A stretch of DNA of 64,000 bases. Source: G963676655 sp963676655 (GTDB lineage: Bacteria > Verrucomicrobiota > Lentisphaeria > Victivallales > Victivallaceae). The DNA lies in the NCBI GenBank assembly GCA_963676655.2, contig CAXXKX010000002.1, positions 744,001-808,000 of the forward strand, given 5' to 3'. Below the pieces are notes generated by a model, which saw only the letters and a program-made list of their open reading frames with translations, was not told the DNA's origin and ran no database searches. Shown in pieces: positions 13,801-19,521 of this stretch (the stretch's first letter is position 1; each line of letters begins with the position of its first letter). A program made the position numbers and the translations under genes.

Positions 13801-14305
13801 GACTACCGGGCTGATTGAAGTTCATATAGATAATCTGATGCTGGATGAGGACACTTATTATGTTGAGGTACTCTCTGGTGACAAAGGCAGAGGTAAATGC
13901 AATACAGATTACACGTTGGATATTACGCCTGGTTATTTCCCGGATGCAACAGATAATAACTCTTGGCAGAATGCTACGGAAATTACTCCCGAAATCCAGC
14001 TTGACGGCTTTGTCGGATTTGGCGATGCCAGCGACTTCTATAAATTTGAGGTTGACAGTTTAACTTCATTCGACATCGATTTGACCGGAAGCGGCAAAAA
14101 TGCGAAACTCAATGTATATGAGTGGAACGAAGCCAAAGGAAAACTCAAGAAATTGAAGAGCGCCAAGCTTAAATACGGCGAAGCCAGTCTTGATAATCTC
14201 AGTCTTGATGCCGGCCTTTATTATGTCGAAGTCTTATCCGCTGATAAAGGCAAAGGTAAAAAGAACACTGAATATGAACTGGATATCACCCAAAGTATTG
14301 GGTGA
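1856..14305 (+). CDS. giant AIDA-repeat / FN3 / FG-GAP / PPC surface protein (4149 aa)
   Basis: Start chosen for the GAGGGG site just upstream. Approximate order by residue: AIDA-type repeats (SGG-x-A-x-x-T-x-I-N-x-GG, about 20-residue period) 1-1010; linker with SQATDQIDL and ISGGGALNF 1030-1180; FN3 1180-1272; seven FG-GAP-like repeats (ASDGA...FG..V.I.GD..VVG....DDDNG..SGS.YVY) 1273-1644; FN3 to 1737; AIDA block and linker 1739-2150; two FN3; a second AIDA block, linker and three FN3 2345-3040; seven more FG-GAP-like repeats 3043-3420; five FN3 3430-3900; two PPC-like domains 3900-4149. The DDDNG loops resemble calcium-binding loops of FG-GAP propellers. No N-terminal signal peptide and no C-terminal autotransporter barrel are visible, so the export route is unknown; type I export is an inference. 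Likely an adhesin or surface-layer-like protein. Confidence 0.9.
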   Translation: MSFTSSVSSGMYIVDEILFANETQTIYAGGFTSSIEIMSDGVQNVSSGGIANSTYVNYDGTMNIFTGGRGLNATINDHGVLFVYSGGHASRAKINSGGYMQLAAGGTATIIDQQSGGVLATNTSATITGGVNARTDGHSNFSIVNGVASNFIMNSGGSLSILSGHSAVNTIVNQMGGYELVESGGVAYSTIINEGYQNVSSGGYVLNATVNSSGYMWLNGGTANSTTINSGGSATVSSGAKASNTTIGSGGFMNIISGGSAIGVNQLAGGTIKATTGATVTGGVNARTDGHSNFSIVNGVASNFIMNSGGSLSILSGHSAVNTIVNQMGGYELVESGGVAYSTIINEGYQNVSSGGYVLNATVNSSGYMWLNGGTANSTTINSGGSATVSSGAKASNTTISFSGFMGVISGGYADNTVINRGGSMHISSGGYADNTIIYSSGSMTISSGGVAAGINQFAGGVINANTGATITDGNNESGTFNISNGIASNIIGGIDVESGHSALNTIVYTDMHISSGGYADNTVINYWGAMNISSGGVAAGIDQLAGGVLNANTGATITGGNNESGTFNISNGIASNIIGGIDVESGHSALNTIVYTDMHISSGGYSDNTVINSRGSMTISFGGYADNTIINSSGSMNISSGGVAVGIDQLAGGVLNANTGATITGGNNESGTFNISNGIASNIIGGIDVESGHSALNTIVYTDMHISSGGYSDNTVINSRGSMTISSGGYSDNTVINSRGSMTISFGGYADNTIINSSGSMNISSGGVATGINQLKGGIINTNTGATITGGVNARTDGYSNFSIVDGIAENILIESGCFTVFSGHSANNIFVGQEGYHDDGYVVDIIPGFLYIQSGGVARDTVLDYFGILSVSSGGTTFNTNISGGREEVDFGAVADSTIINSGGLQSVYGIATATTVNESGSQNVYGIATATMVNENGGQVIHSGGVASGTTISGGWVFENGDAQFLRGSQTIYAGGSAIDTVINGGVQRVFGNVTNVTNSTGILYIESGGQLGGLLQVNNGSVLTSSTVTLSQATDQIDLTGYAHLGSADIAITGGGDVNVSWVHNIAGNITISGGGALNFNITEFAEPNAEVMLTDITDITTDVFTVTMDSSHNIGSYMLAGNAAGFNDTITVYDDGNIWGTVSLENNLIDGNTVCSLSIVDDKLAFNLTEDVTPPSVPTGLTFVIQNNSILLDWDDSFDPVSGIKEYQIQYADNDQFTSATSQIVAASELDLTSLAEGTYYWRVKAVDNADNESGWSTTDSFQVFNPSETKLLASDGAAGDRYGHVDMDGDTIVVGSFYSDSPAVDSGSIYVYKWNGTSYDETKLVASDGVTTDFMGSDVAISGSTIVVGVYGDDDSGADSGSAYIYKWNGTDYDETKIIASDGGDGVGQDFFGISVAIDGDTIVTGAMWDDDNGESSGSAYVYKWNGTSYGEIKLTASDGAAADYYGGDVAIDGDTVVVGSWHDDDDGTNSGSIYVYKWNGTSYDETKITASDGATYDYFGKAVAIDGDVIAVGSYQDDDNGIDSGSAYVYRWNGTGYDEYKINASDGTADDLFGFSIDVQGDLIVVGAYRGDDNGSVYLFEWNGTSYQEKVKISASDGAVDDGFGVSVALSGNKLTVGSHYDDDNGDGSGSAYVYSFGAPGVPIGLTDSVTGSSASLDWFNVADNLSGLKEYVVEYADNDTFTDSTSQSVTVSELDLSDLAAGTYYWRVKSVDNNDNASDWSDEKTFEVSTLPYTSIVSSGMHVSNENIINGTQTVLNSGMTTSQSINSGGSQSVYSGGIVENTTINDDGIQDIYEGGIAESTTVNSGGMQEVNIRGSAHNTDINSGGIQTVSYDGFVQYIDINGGMQIITGGEAYNTQLFDDSLQVIEDFGIAGYTTVNSGGMQEVNIGGSAHNTDINSGGRQVVSSGGSAYNTDNDGGTQEILTGGFADYVNIGYNGYSFVDDGAEMNYVYIEEGFLQVRGNVSDVFIDLGVLYIESGGQISGCLQVIGGRVEADSLVTMSQATDQIDLMGYTDLSSSEIEITGGGNVNVSWVQNIAGNITISGGGALNFNITEFAEPNAEVMLTDITDITTDVFTVTMDSSHNIGSYILAGNATDFNDAITVYDDGNIWGTVSLENNLIDGNTVCSLSIVDDKLAFNITEDVTPPSVPTGLTFIIQDNSILLDWDDSIDTSSGIKEYYIRYSKSYASDVQMPQTETVTASEFEIDGLDNAIYSWSVKAVDYAGNESDWSDTEVYYYDTEVPDAPVGLTGVVTDNGVALDWDDSFDPVSGIKEYQIQYADNDQFTSATSQIVAASELDLTSLAEGTYYWRVKAVDNADNESEWSMTKSFIVSTLSYTPIVSSGMHVSNENIINGTQTVLNSGMTTSQSINSGGSQSVYSGGIVENTTINDDGIQDIYEGGIAESTTVNSGGMQEVNIRGSANNTDINSGGIQTVSYDGFVQYIDINGGMQIITGGDAYNTQLFDDSLQVIEDFGVAEYTTVNDGGTQEVHIGGAAYNTDINLGGRQVVSSGGSAYDTNIDGGTQEILTGGFANYVYIGFNGYSFVDAGAEMNDVEIEEGFLHVRGNVSNVFSNAGILYFESGGQISGYWGVIDGRVETDSLVTMSQATDQIDLMGYTDLSSAEVAITGGGNVNVSWVQNIAGNITISGGGALNFIITEFAEPNTEVMLTDITDITTDAITVTMDSSHNAGSYILAGNATDFNDTITVYDDGNIWGTVSLENNLIDGNTVWSLSIVDDKLAFNLTEDVTPPSVPTGLAFVIQNNSILLDWDDSIDTSSGIKEYYIRYSKSYASDVQMPQTETVTASEFEIDGLDNAIYSWSVKAVDYAGNESDWSDTEVYYYDTEVPDAPVGLTGVVTDNGVALDWDDSFDSVSGIKEYIVVYSANTDMTDATEITVAASELDLTGMADGTWYWRVKSVDNADNESVWSTTDSFIIDFPDTQAPSVPNGLVDSVNGSSASLDWNDSTDDKSGIKEYVVEYADNDQFTSAVSQTVIASELDLSSLTDGTYYWRVKAVDNADNESAWSLINSFGTMPDGVTKITASDGAAEDDFGYSVSIYGDNVVIGGRYDDDNGNYSGSVYVYCWNSITGTYNETKLNSSDGAENDWFGESVAISSNTVVAGAHGDDDNGYFSGSAYVYRWNGISYDEYKLTASDGASEDYFGISVSIFGDTVVVGATQDDDNGSNSGSAYVYRWNGTSYDEYKLTASDGAIFDEFGNSVSISDDVVVVGAYCDDDNGTVSGSAYVYRWNDATSVYDEYKLIASDGAVGDHFGRSVAVSGDTVVVGTSEDDDKGNDSGSVYVYRWNDTISAYDEYKLTASDGISYDNFGTSVAIDGDYVVIGARGTDNNGDYAGSVYVYRWNGTGYDEYKFHAPDGASYDYFGQSVSISGDIVVVGAYGDDDNGSDSGSAYIFDLNEFIDLTAPDVPTGLTDSVTNDSASLDWADSEDNVGGDGLKEYVVEYADNDQFTSAISQTVAISELDLSGLTDMTTFYWRVKAVDNSGNESGWSGIESFSIDIPDTNAPDQPDGLTSLISGNSISLDWADAADNKSGIKEYIVEYADNDVFTGATSQSSASSSINLTELPDGNYYWRVKTVDNAGNESAWSETSSFMIDITVPEVPFDLASGVNGNDIALDWDDANNNYSGMQGYVVQYADNTGFSGHNSFNVVDSELDLNDLADGVYYWRVQSVDNNGNESGWSQVDSFVVDTTAPDAPSGLDQTITGNDIALDWNDALDNLTGISAYIVEYGLAQNFSGATSATSTISNLALTDLADGVYHWRVKAIDNNGNESGWIESQFELDTTVPSSPSELRENIDGVTAVLQWTASIDEFSDINGYIIEYADNLNFDNSFLIQTVDCELVLNDLTYGTWFWRVKAGDSFDNWSEWSTSESFDTGDTSGNTHDQAKLINVDEAYHYDEYVGQGDPCDMYCFDVDSPGEFDLALTNLSAKTKVALYTWDGKKYKKLKGANSRLDRTTGLIEVHIDNLMLDEDTYYVEVLSGDKGRGKCNTDYTLDITPGYFPDATDNNSWQNATEITPEIQLDGFVGFGDASDFYKFEVDSLTSFDIDLTGSGKNAKLNVYEWNEAKGKLKKLKSAKLKYGEASLDNLSLDAGLYYVEVLSADKGKGKKNTEYELDITQSIG
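2240..2596 (+). repeat. 357-bp direct repeat, copy 1 (copy 2 at 2699..3055)
   Basis: Offset 459 bp (153 codons). The two copies encode the same 119-residue AIDA segment and I found no base difference when reading them side by side. This indicates a very recent in-frame duplication inside the giant gene. Confidence 0.9.
2699..3055 (+). repeat. 357-bp direct repeat, copy 2
   Basis: Second copy of 2240..2596, preceded and followed by diverged AIDA units. The match ends within codons for N-T-T-I and the sequence then differs. Confidence 0.9.
3281..4155 (+). repeat. three-fold higher-order repeat within the AIDA block
   Basis: A unit starting AATGAAAGTGGAACG begins at 3281, 3542 and 3860 (offsets 261 and 318 bp, both multiples of three). 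The units encode NESGTFNISNGIASN followed by GGIDVESGHSALN and differ in how many SGGYSDNTVIN units follow, which suggests gain or loss of units by slippage or recombination while keeping frame. Confidence 0.85.
7066..10689 (+). repeat. 1.8-kb internal tandem duplication of the giant gene
   Basis: Copy A about 7066-8877, copy B about 8878-10689, at offset 1812 bp (604 codons). Each unit carries the block beginning VSSGMHVSNENI, AIDA repeats, the SQATDQIDLMGYT linker and two FN3 domains. Long stretches are identical at DNA level; differences cluster in the AIDA part (for example around 7500 versus 9310). The linker module also occurs once more at about 4950-5390. Confidence 0.85.
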
Positions 14306-14378
14306 GGCTTATATAGAGATTGTAAGTTGCTTTTGTAATCATCTGTCTGCATAAAATTCCTCTGTCTCCGGGTATATT

Positions 14379-14400
14379 ACACGGGGACAGTCCTGTCCGT
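14379..14400. other. imperfect palindrome (REP-like or weak terminator)
   Basis: GGACAG and CTGTCC face each other around a TC centre, flanked by ACGG and CGT. A T-run follows only about 10 nt later, so it is a poor intrinsic terminator. GGGACAG-type palindromes are often associated with REP-type transposases such as the one at 27860; the link is inference. Confidence 0.35.
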
Positions 14401-14500
14401 TCCGAAAGCCTTTTTTGTTCTTCCAGAGAGGGTTTTATGTTGCATTTTCCGATAGCGGCACGTATACTTTTTATAAAAGCAACAATTAAGGGAAAATACT

Positions 14501-15445
14501 ATGAAAACACTAGTTTTAATCATATTATCAGTATTCGTGATGTCAACGGCTTTTGCCGGCAGTAGTAACACTGAAAAAAAGGAACGGAAAATGAAACTGA
14601 CATTAAATAAGCTCACTCCGGAAGAGGCGCGTGTCATCAGACAGAAAGGCACAGAGCGCCCTTTTACCGGTAAGTATAACGACCAATTTCAGTTCGGGAT
14701 ATACACCTGTCGCCAGTGTGGTGCGCCGCTGTATCGTTCCGATGACAAATTCAAGACTACCTGCGGCTGGCCCGGATTTGACGATGAGTTGCCGGGGGCG
14801 GTTAAACGAACTCTTGATGCCGACGGCAGACGGGTTGAGATTACCTGCAGCAAGTGTGGCGGGCATCTTGGTCATGTCTTTGTAGGAGAAAATTTGACCC
14901 CGAAAGGTACCCGGCATTGCGTAAATTCAATTTCAATGGCTTTTGAAGGTGCTGATTCAAAAAAATTGGGACGGGCCTTTTTTGCCGGCGGCTGCTTTTG
15001 GGGTGTGGAGTATTATATGGAAAAAGCTCCGGGTGTACTGGCGGTTACTTCCGGCTACATTGGCGGGGAAAAAACTTATCCAACCTATAAGCAGGTTTGT
15101 ACCGGAACCACCGGTCATGCCGAAGCGGTTGAGGTGATATATGATAAAACCAAAACTGACTTTGAAAAGTTGGCTAAACTGTTTCTTGAAATACACGATC
15201 CGACTCAGGTAAATCGTCAGGGGCCGGATATTGGGGGACAGTATCGTTCTGAGATATTTTATGTTGCTGATGCGCAGAAGAAAACTGCTCAAAAACTTTT
15301 GCAAATATTAAAGGACAAAGGGTTGAAGGTCGCGACAAAACTGGAGCCCGTAACTAGATTCTGGCCAGCCGAACGTTATCATCAGGATCATTATGTTCGC
15401 AAAGGCACAACTCCTTACTGTCATGCCTATAAAAAACGATTCTGA
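14501..15445 (+). CDS. msrBA: exported peptide methionine sulfoxide reductase MsrB-MsrA fusion
   Basis: Bifunctional enzyme reducing R- and S-methionine sulfoxide in proteins. Residues 1-19 form a signal peptide (hydrophobic run, then STAFA). The MsrB domain (about 33-148) has zinc cysteines C70/C73 and C116/C119 and catalytic C140 in RHCVNS. The MsrA domain (about 155-314) has the GCFWG motif with nucleophile C165, plus GHAEAV and DPTQVNRQG-D-G-QYRS. The domain order is B then A. A good site (AAGGGA) precedes the ATG. Export suggests repair of envelope proteins; lying directly after the giant surface protein it may protect secreted proteins, which is inference. Single-gene unit convergent with the next gene. 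Confidence 0.95.
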   Translation: MKTLVLIILSVFVMSTAFAGSSNTEKKERKMKLTLNKLTPEEARVIRQKGTERPFTGKYNDQFQFGIYTCRQCGAPLYRSDDKFKTTCGWPGFDDELPGAVKRTLDADGRRVEITCSKCGGHLGHVFVGENLTPKGTRHCVNSISMAFEGADSKKLGRAFFAGGCFWGVEYYMEKAPGVLAVTSGYIGGEKTYPTYKQVCTGTTGHAEAVEVIYDKTKTDFEKLAKLFLEIHDPTQVNRQGPDIGGQYRSEIFYVADAQKKTAQKLLQILKDKGLKVATKLEPVTRFWPAERYHQDHYVRKGTTPYCHAYKKRF

Positions 15446-15467
15446 GTGTCTTGAATAAAATATGGAA

Positions 15468-15506
15468 CATGCCCCGGCAGGCTATTTAGGAGCAATCCGG
15501 GGCATG
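15468..15506. terminator. hairpin between convergent genes
   Basis: 10-bp perfect stem (CATGCCCCGG / CCGGGGCATG) with a 19-nt loop. T-runs on either side are short, so termination would be weak but possibly bidirectional. Confidence 0.5.
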
Positions 15507-15510
15507 GATT

Positions 15511-18405
15511 TTACTCTTCCACGTGCTCCTCCTCATCTTGCTCTTCGTCATCAACATCAAGTTCGCGTTGATCAATATACTCGATATTGCCAGGTTCGAG
15601 CAGGGTAACCAGTTCGCCCAATTCAAATGTTGAATTATCAAGGATTTCCATCGGGATTTGCGGAGCGACTTTGATTGCGAATGATGAGTCAATTCGAACA
15701 TTGAAACTTTCATCTTCCAGTAATTCCCAGTCTAATGATATTTTGCCGGCGATGGTATGGAATATCAGTTTGCATGAACTTACCGAGGTGATCGCCGGAT
15801 TGAAGTACGCGGCCTGGAATTTCGGTTCCGCTTCACGAAGTCCGGCTACTTCACTTATCAGCAGCGAATTTGGTGAGATGATATGGCTGCCGGTTGAAGA
15901 GTATTCGGCTTCTCCGATCGCATTAATGTCTTTCCAGTTCCCGGAGCTTTCGTCTATGCGTCTTCCCCAGAAATCTTTTATATATCGAATGGCCCAGTCG
16001 GTTTGCCCAAGGTTGAACAGGGTCATCAGGAAGAACATTGAGAAATAAGGGTTCTCTGTTTCTTCAGGATTCTTCGAGAATGGAGGATTGTAATGGAAAT
16101 AACGATAGAAAAGGTCCTCGAAATATTCAAACTCAGCCAGGCCTGAGTACATGGCAATAAAATTCGTAAAGACGCCGCATTCCTGACTTTTTTCTCCATC
16201 AATAACGTAGTCATGAAATAATTTATTATCTTTGTCATAAGCGATGCTCATCAAATTGTTTCCGACCATTGCTGCTTCCTCCATGCAACGGTAGGCAACG
16301 TCATCACGCTGGGCTAACTCGTTGATTTCCCGACTGGAAAGCAGGAAGCGGCAATAAAGGGCGTTTAATGCAGTAGAGATTCCTCCACTTTTCAAGGCTC
16401 GGTGACTGAGGTGGGATACCGCACATAGTTCCGGTGGCAGATTTTCCAGAAGCAAGGTCTTTTCGTTACGCAGCGAAACATAGTACTCAAACAGCAGATC
16501 AAGATGCGGCAGCATATCATGCAGCAAGTTCTTGTCTCCGGTTGATTTGTAGTGCCAGATCAACCAGGCAGGGAGCAGGAAAAGGTGGTCGACCTGGGAT
16601 ATGTTGTCATGGCCTTGTGCCAGAGCGGGGATGTCGCCGTTTTCATACTGTGAGTCTGCAAATTCCCGGATTGTCTTTTCGGAAAGGTCATAATCCCCGA
16701 AGACGCTGGCAGCGCAAACGCTCTGCATGTATGCGTCTATCAGGTAAGTTTGCTGTCTTGACCCGGGCGTATCCATCATGACCCGGCGGGCGGTTGTGCG
16801 TTGAATATTCACCCCGATTTGCCACAGACGGTTCAATTCTTCGTCCGAACAGAAGAAACTGGTTTCATTGCGTTGCGGTCGATAGAAATTATAGAAACTG
16901 ACCCGGTGAATTTTTATTCCGTTTTTAGCGTTGCGGGCAACCAGGGTTATAAACTTGGTTTCAACAGGAGAGAACTTCAGCCATTCACAAGTTTCTCCTT
17001 CAAGATAGATGGTATGGGTGCCTCGTCCGGAGCGGGACACCGGGCGCCCGAATTCAGGGTCGTAAGAAATCCCTATATTAACGTCAAGAATATCACCTTC
17101 ACTGCCATAGCACTCGACATAAGGGAAACCGTACTGCAGAATATCGAGTTCGAGGACGGCATATTCTCCCTGAGCCAGCACAAAGTAATCGTCATCGAGA
17201 TCCGCAACCTTTCGGGTTATATGCGAATTGAGAAAAGTTTCAACATCAATTATGTTCGGTGGCATCGGCGGAAATGAGCTGACCTTCAGCCATTCAAATT
17301 TCAGCGACGGAGTCGCTTCTTTCAGTGGGAGCTTCAGCGGGCCGACAACGCTCCAGTTTGATACGGAATCTTCCATTGTGTCCTGATGCAGAACTATCGT
17401 TTTTCCACCGGTATCAACATATTGCAGCATAAATCCCATCGAGTAGGCGTGGCATTCCTGAATAACCAGGAGGCTGTTCCATCCCTCTTTGACCGGTATC
17501 TTGTGAACCGTTTGATCAAGATTGTGAGTTTTTCCAGGTTTTTCGCCATAAGGCAGTATTGAAGATACACAAAGATTATTACAGAAGAATTTGTAATAGT
17601 CATCACAGAAGAATCGGACGGATATTTCCATCTCTTTCTCGCTGTAGAAAAAGGTTTTTGCCGCGTAGATTCCGTCTTTACTGAAGATTTTGTCAAAGAC
17701 AACATGAGTATGATCAAGATTGGGAGATAATTTGCCTTTAAACAGAGGTCTGATATCGCTTATTTCCTCGCAGTAATTAGCGCTGAATGGAGACGGAACC
17801 AGTTTCATTCCGGTATCTTTAAGCGCGATTGAGTAGTCCGCATGTGACCAGTTGGCGTCACTGAAATCAGCCTGAATCCATTGCTTGGATGTTCTTGTCT
17901 TGGGATCAATATCTTTAGGATAGAATTTCTGCGCGATTGCCTCATTAAGATCCAGAGCGGGGGCGGTTCTGCAACGCGGCAGATCAAAAGCCTTGCCTTC
18001 AAAGACCAGCCATTCCCGGTCAGACCAGAACAGTGGCCGATCTTTGTAGTTCATCTGACACCAGAAGCCGGGAATCTGATCGGTATCGCAGGTTCCGTAA
18101 TCCGGCGCCGTATGATAGATCAGAAGAGATATGACATTTGAGCCGGTCTGAATATAGTATGACAAGTCATAATAATCTACGTAGACTTTTTCCCGTCTTG
18201 CCGGGGTTGGGCCGAAGCCGATCAGTCGACCGTTAAAGAAAAGTTGATATGAACAATGAGCTGTAACCCAGAACTCTGCCTTGCCTTCTCCTACTTCAAG
18301 TAGAACCTTTTTCCTGGCAAAAAGAAAACAATCCTGTGATTTAAGTAAGGATTTTTTCCATATCCAATCTCCTCGAATAAAACGGGGAAGTGAGATGTTA
18401 TCCAA
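15511..18405 (-). CDS. alpha-L-rhamnosidase-like (GH78-type six-hairpin) protein, catalytic Glu apparently missing
   Basis: 964 residues starting at TTG; the start is supported by GGGAG nine bases upstream and no nearer ATG. The N-terminal half has beta-sandwich segments typical of bacterial rhamnosidases (FFNGRLIGFGPTPAR, VDYYDLSYYIQTGSNVISLLIYH). A helical six-hairpin region follows from about residue 515 (FFCSDEELNRLW). In GH78 the catalytic loop reads DCP-x-RE...GD; here near residue 545 it reads DTPGSRQQ...LID, so the first Asp is kept but the Glu is Gln. The C-terminus is a beta domain ending in a very acidic tail. No signal peptide is evident, so it may act in the cytoplasm on imported glycosides. 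It may have altered activity or be non-catalytic. Confidence 0.75.
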   Translation of the reverse strand: MDNISLPRFIRGDWIWKKSLLKSQDCFLFARKKVLLEVGEGKAEFWVTAHCSYQLFFNGRLIGFGPTPARREKVYVDYYDLSYYIQTGSNVISLLIYHTAPDYGTCDTDQIPGFWCQMNYKDRPLFWSDREWLVFEGKAFDLPRCRTAPALDLNEAIAQKFYPKDIDPKTRTSKQWIQADFSDANWSHADYSIALKDTGMKLVPSPFSANYCEEISDIRPLFKGKLSPNLDHTHVVFDKIFSKDGIYAAKTFFYSEKEMEISVRFFCDDYYKFFCNNLCVSSILPYGEKPGKTHNLDQTVHKIPVKEGWNSLLVIQECHAYSMGFMLQYVDTGGKTIVLHQDTMEDSVSNWSVVGPLKLPLKEATPSLKFEWLKVSSFPPMPPNIIDVETFLNSHITRKVADLDDDYFVLAQGEYAVLELDILQYGFPYVECYGSEGDILDVNIGISYDPEFGRPVSRSGRGTHTIYLEGETCEWLKFSPVETKFITLVARNAKNGIKIHRVSFYNFYRPQRNETSFFCSDEELNRLWQIGVNIQRTTARRVMMDTPGSRQQTYLIDAYMQSVCAASVFGDYDLSEKTIREFADSQYENGDIPALAQGHDNISQVDHLFLLPAWLIWHYKSTGDKNLLHDMLPHLDLLFEYYVSLRNEKTLLLENLPPELCAVSHLSHRALKSGGISTALNALYCRFLLSSREINELAQRDDVAYRCMEEAAMVGNNLMSIAYDKDNKLFHDYVIDGEKSQECGVFTNFIAMYSGLAEFEYFEDLFYRYFHYNPPFSKNPEETENPYFSMFFLMTLFNLGQTDWAIRYIKDFWGRRIDESSGNWKDINAIGEAEYSSTGSHIISPNSLLISEVAGLREAEPKFQAAYFNPAITSVSSCKLIFHTIAGKISLDWELLEDESFNVRIDSSFAIKVAPQIPMEILDNSTFELGELVTLLEPGNIEYIDQRELDVDDEEQDEEEHVEE

Positions 18406-18480
18406 TTTTCAAGTCTCCCTGGGTTGTTATCGTTGCTTCCGGCACTTTGAATAATATCAAAGCACTGATGCGGTCGGAGT

Positions 18481-19521
18481 CTACTTGTCAGATATCTGCA
18501 CGGTAACCTTCAGGCTGCCGAGATTATCCGAGTAGTCAGACCACTCATAAGGTCCAAAGAAGAGTATTCCGGACGATTCCGCCCTGAAAATTGCTTCTGA
18601 ACCTACAGCATATTCCTTATTTCCAATTTTTGCTAAAAGACAACCGGGATTCCCTTTCAGCGAACTCTTTTGAAACTGTTTGGTTGTTGTTGTCTTTTTA
18701 GTTGTTTTTGTCGTTGTGACCAGCTGGTCGATCTCAAGGCTCTTATAACCGTCTCCTCCACAGGAAGGGAATGATGCCCGGTTTTTTGTAAAGCCCATGC
18801 TCCATTGCTGTTTGGCTCTGACCCGAATGATCTTGCCTTCTTTGACTTTGATCCAGGTGTCAGTCCATGGTTGTTTCGCCGGAATGAAGATTGTCTTTTT
18901 GACATTTGAAATCACGTAACGTTGATCTTTGGGATCGTATTGCACGTCGATTGTTGCAGTTAACTTTTGTTGCAGCAGTTCGTTCAGGTCCGTATTGAAG
19001 CCTTTATCTTCAAAGTTCATCAAAGTAATGATTGCACCCTCGTTGCTTGGCTCAAAAAGGCGGATTACCTGGCAGAGGACGGTCAGGAAGTGACGACCCA
19101 GCGCATCATTAGTACGGTAGGTGAAACTGGCGGCGCGTTTGACTTGTTTCAGTAAGTCTTCAGGGGTTGTTTTTTCTTTTGGAGGTTCGATTTTTACTTT
19201 GAACTTCAATTGGCCGCGCAACAACAGGATTTCACGGTTCTCCGGGGTGATATGATTTGCAAACTTTAACAGAAGCAGCCCTTTTTTATCCGTAGCATTC
19301 CGGGCCAGCAGTCTTTGGGCAACCACCCGGGCTGAGTTGGCGAGTATCGCGAGAGATTTATCCGAAATCGGCAGTCTGCTGTTTTGCGCAGCATTGTTTT
19401 CGCTGAAAAACTCACCATCAGGACTATCAAAGGCTCCTCGGGTTTCAGCCTGAAATATGAAAATTGTCATTGATAAGATTATAAATATTTTTTTTAACAT
19501 GCTTGCCTGGTTCCTGTTCAT
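18481..19521 (-). CDS. secreted protein with LecA (PA-IL)-like C-terminal domain
   Basis: 346 residues; AAGGAT seven bases before the ATG supports this start, with an alternative Met eight codons on. The hydrophobic segment at about 11-24 is a signal peptide. Residues 50-220 are unrecognised and partly helical. The C-terminal ~130 residues resemble PA-IL/LecA-like galactose-binding beta sandwiches: W-x-x-TWIKVKEGK, GCLLAKIGNKEYAVG, then GILFFGPYEWSDYSDNLGSLKVTVQI, where the Asp/Asn cluster would be the calcium/sugar site. A Thr/Lys-rich stretch (TTTKTTKKTTTT) lies inside this domain. Probable role is extracytoplasmic carbohydrate binding. Confidence 0.65.
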   Translation of the reverse strand: MNRNQASMLKKIFIILSMTIFIFQAETRGAFDSPDGEFFSENNAAQNSRLPISDKSLAILANSARVVAQRLLARNATDKKGLLLLKFANHITPENREILLLRGQLKFKVKIEPPKEKTTPEDLLKQVKRAASFTYRTNDALGRHFLTVLCQVIRLFEPSNEGAIITLMNFEDKGFNTDLNELLQQKLTATIDVQYDPKDQRYVISNVKKTIFIPAKQPWTDTWIKVKEGKIIRVRAKQQWSMGFTKNRASFPSCGGDGYKSLEIDQLVTTTKTTKKTTTTKQFQKSSLKGNPGCLLAKIGNKEYAVGSEAIFRAESSGILFFGPYEWSDYSDNLGSLKVTVQISDK

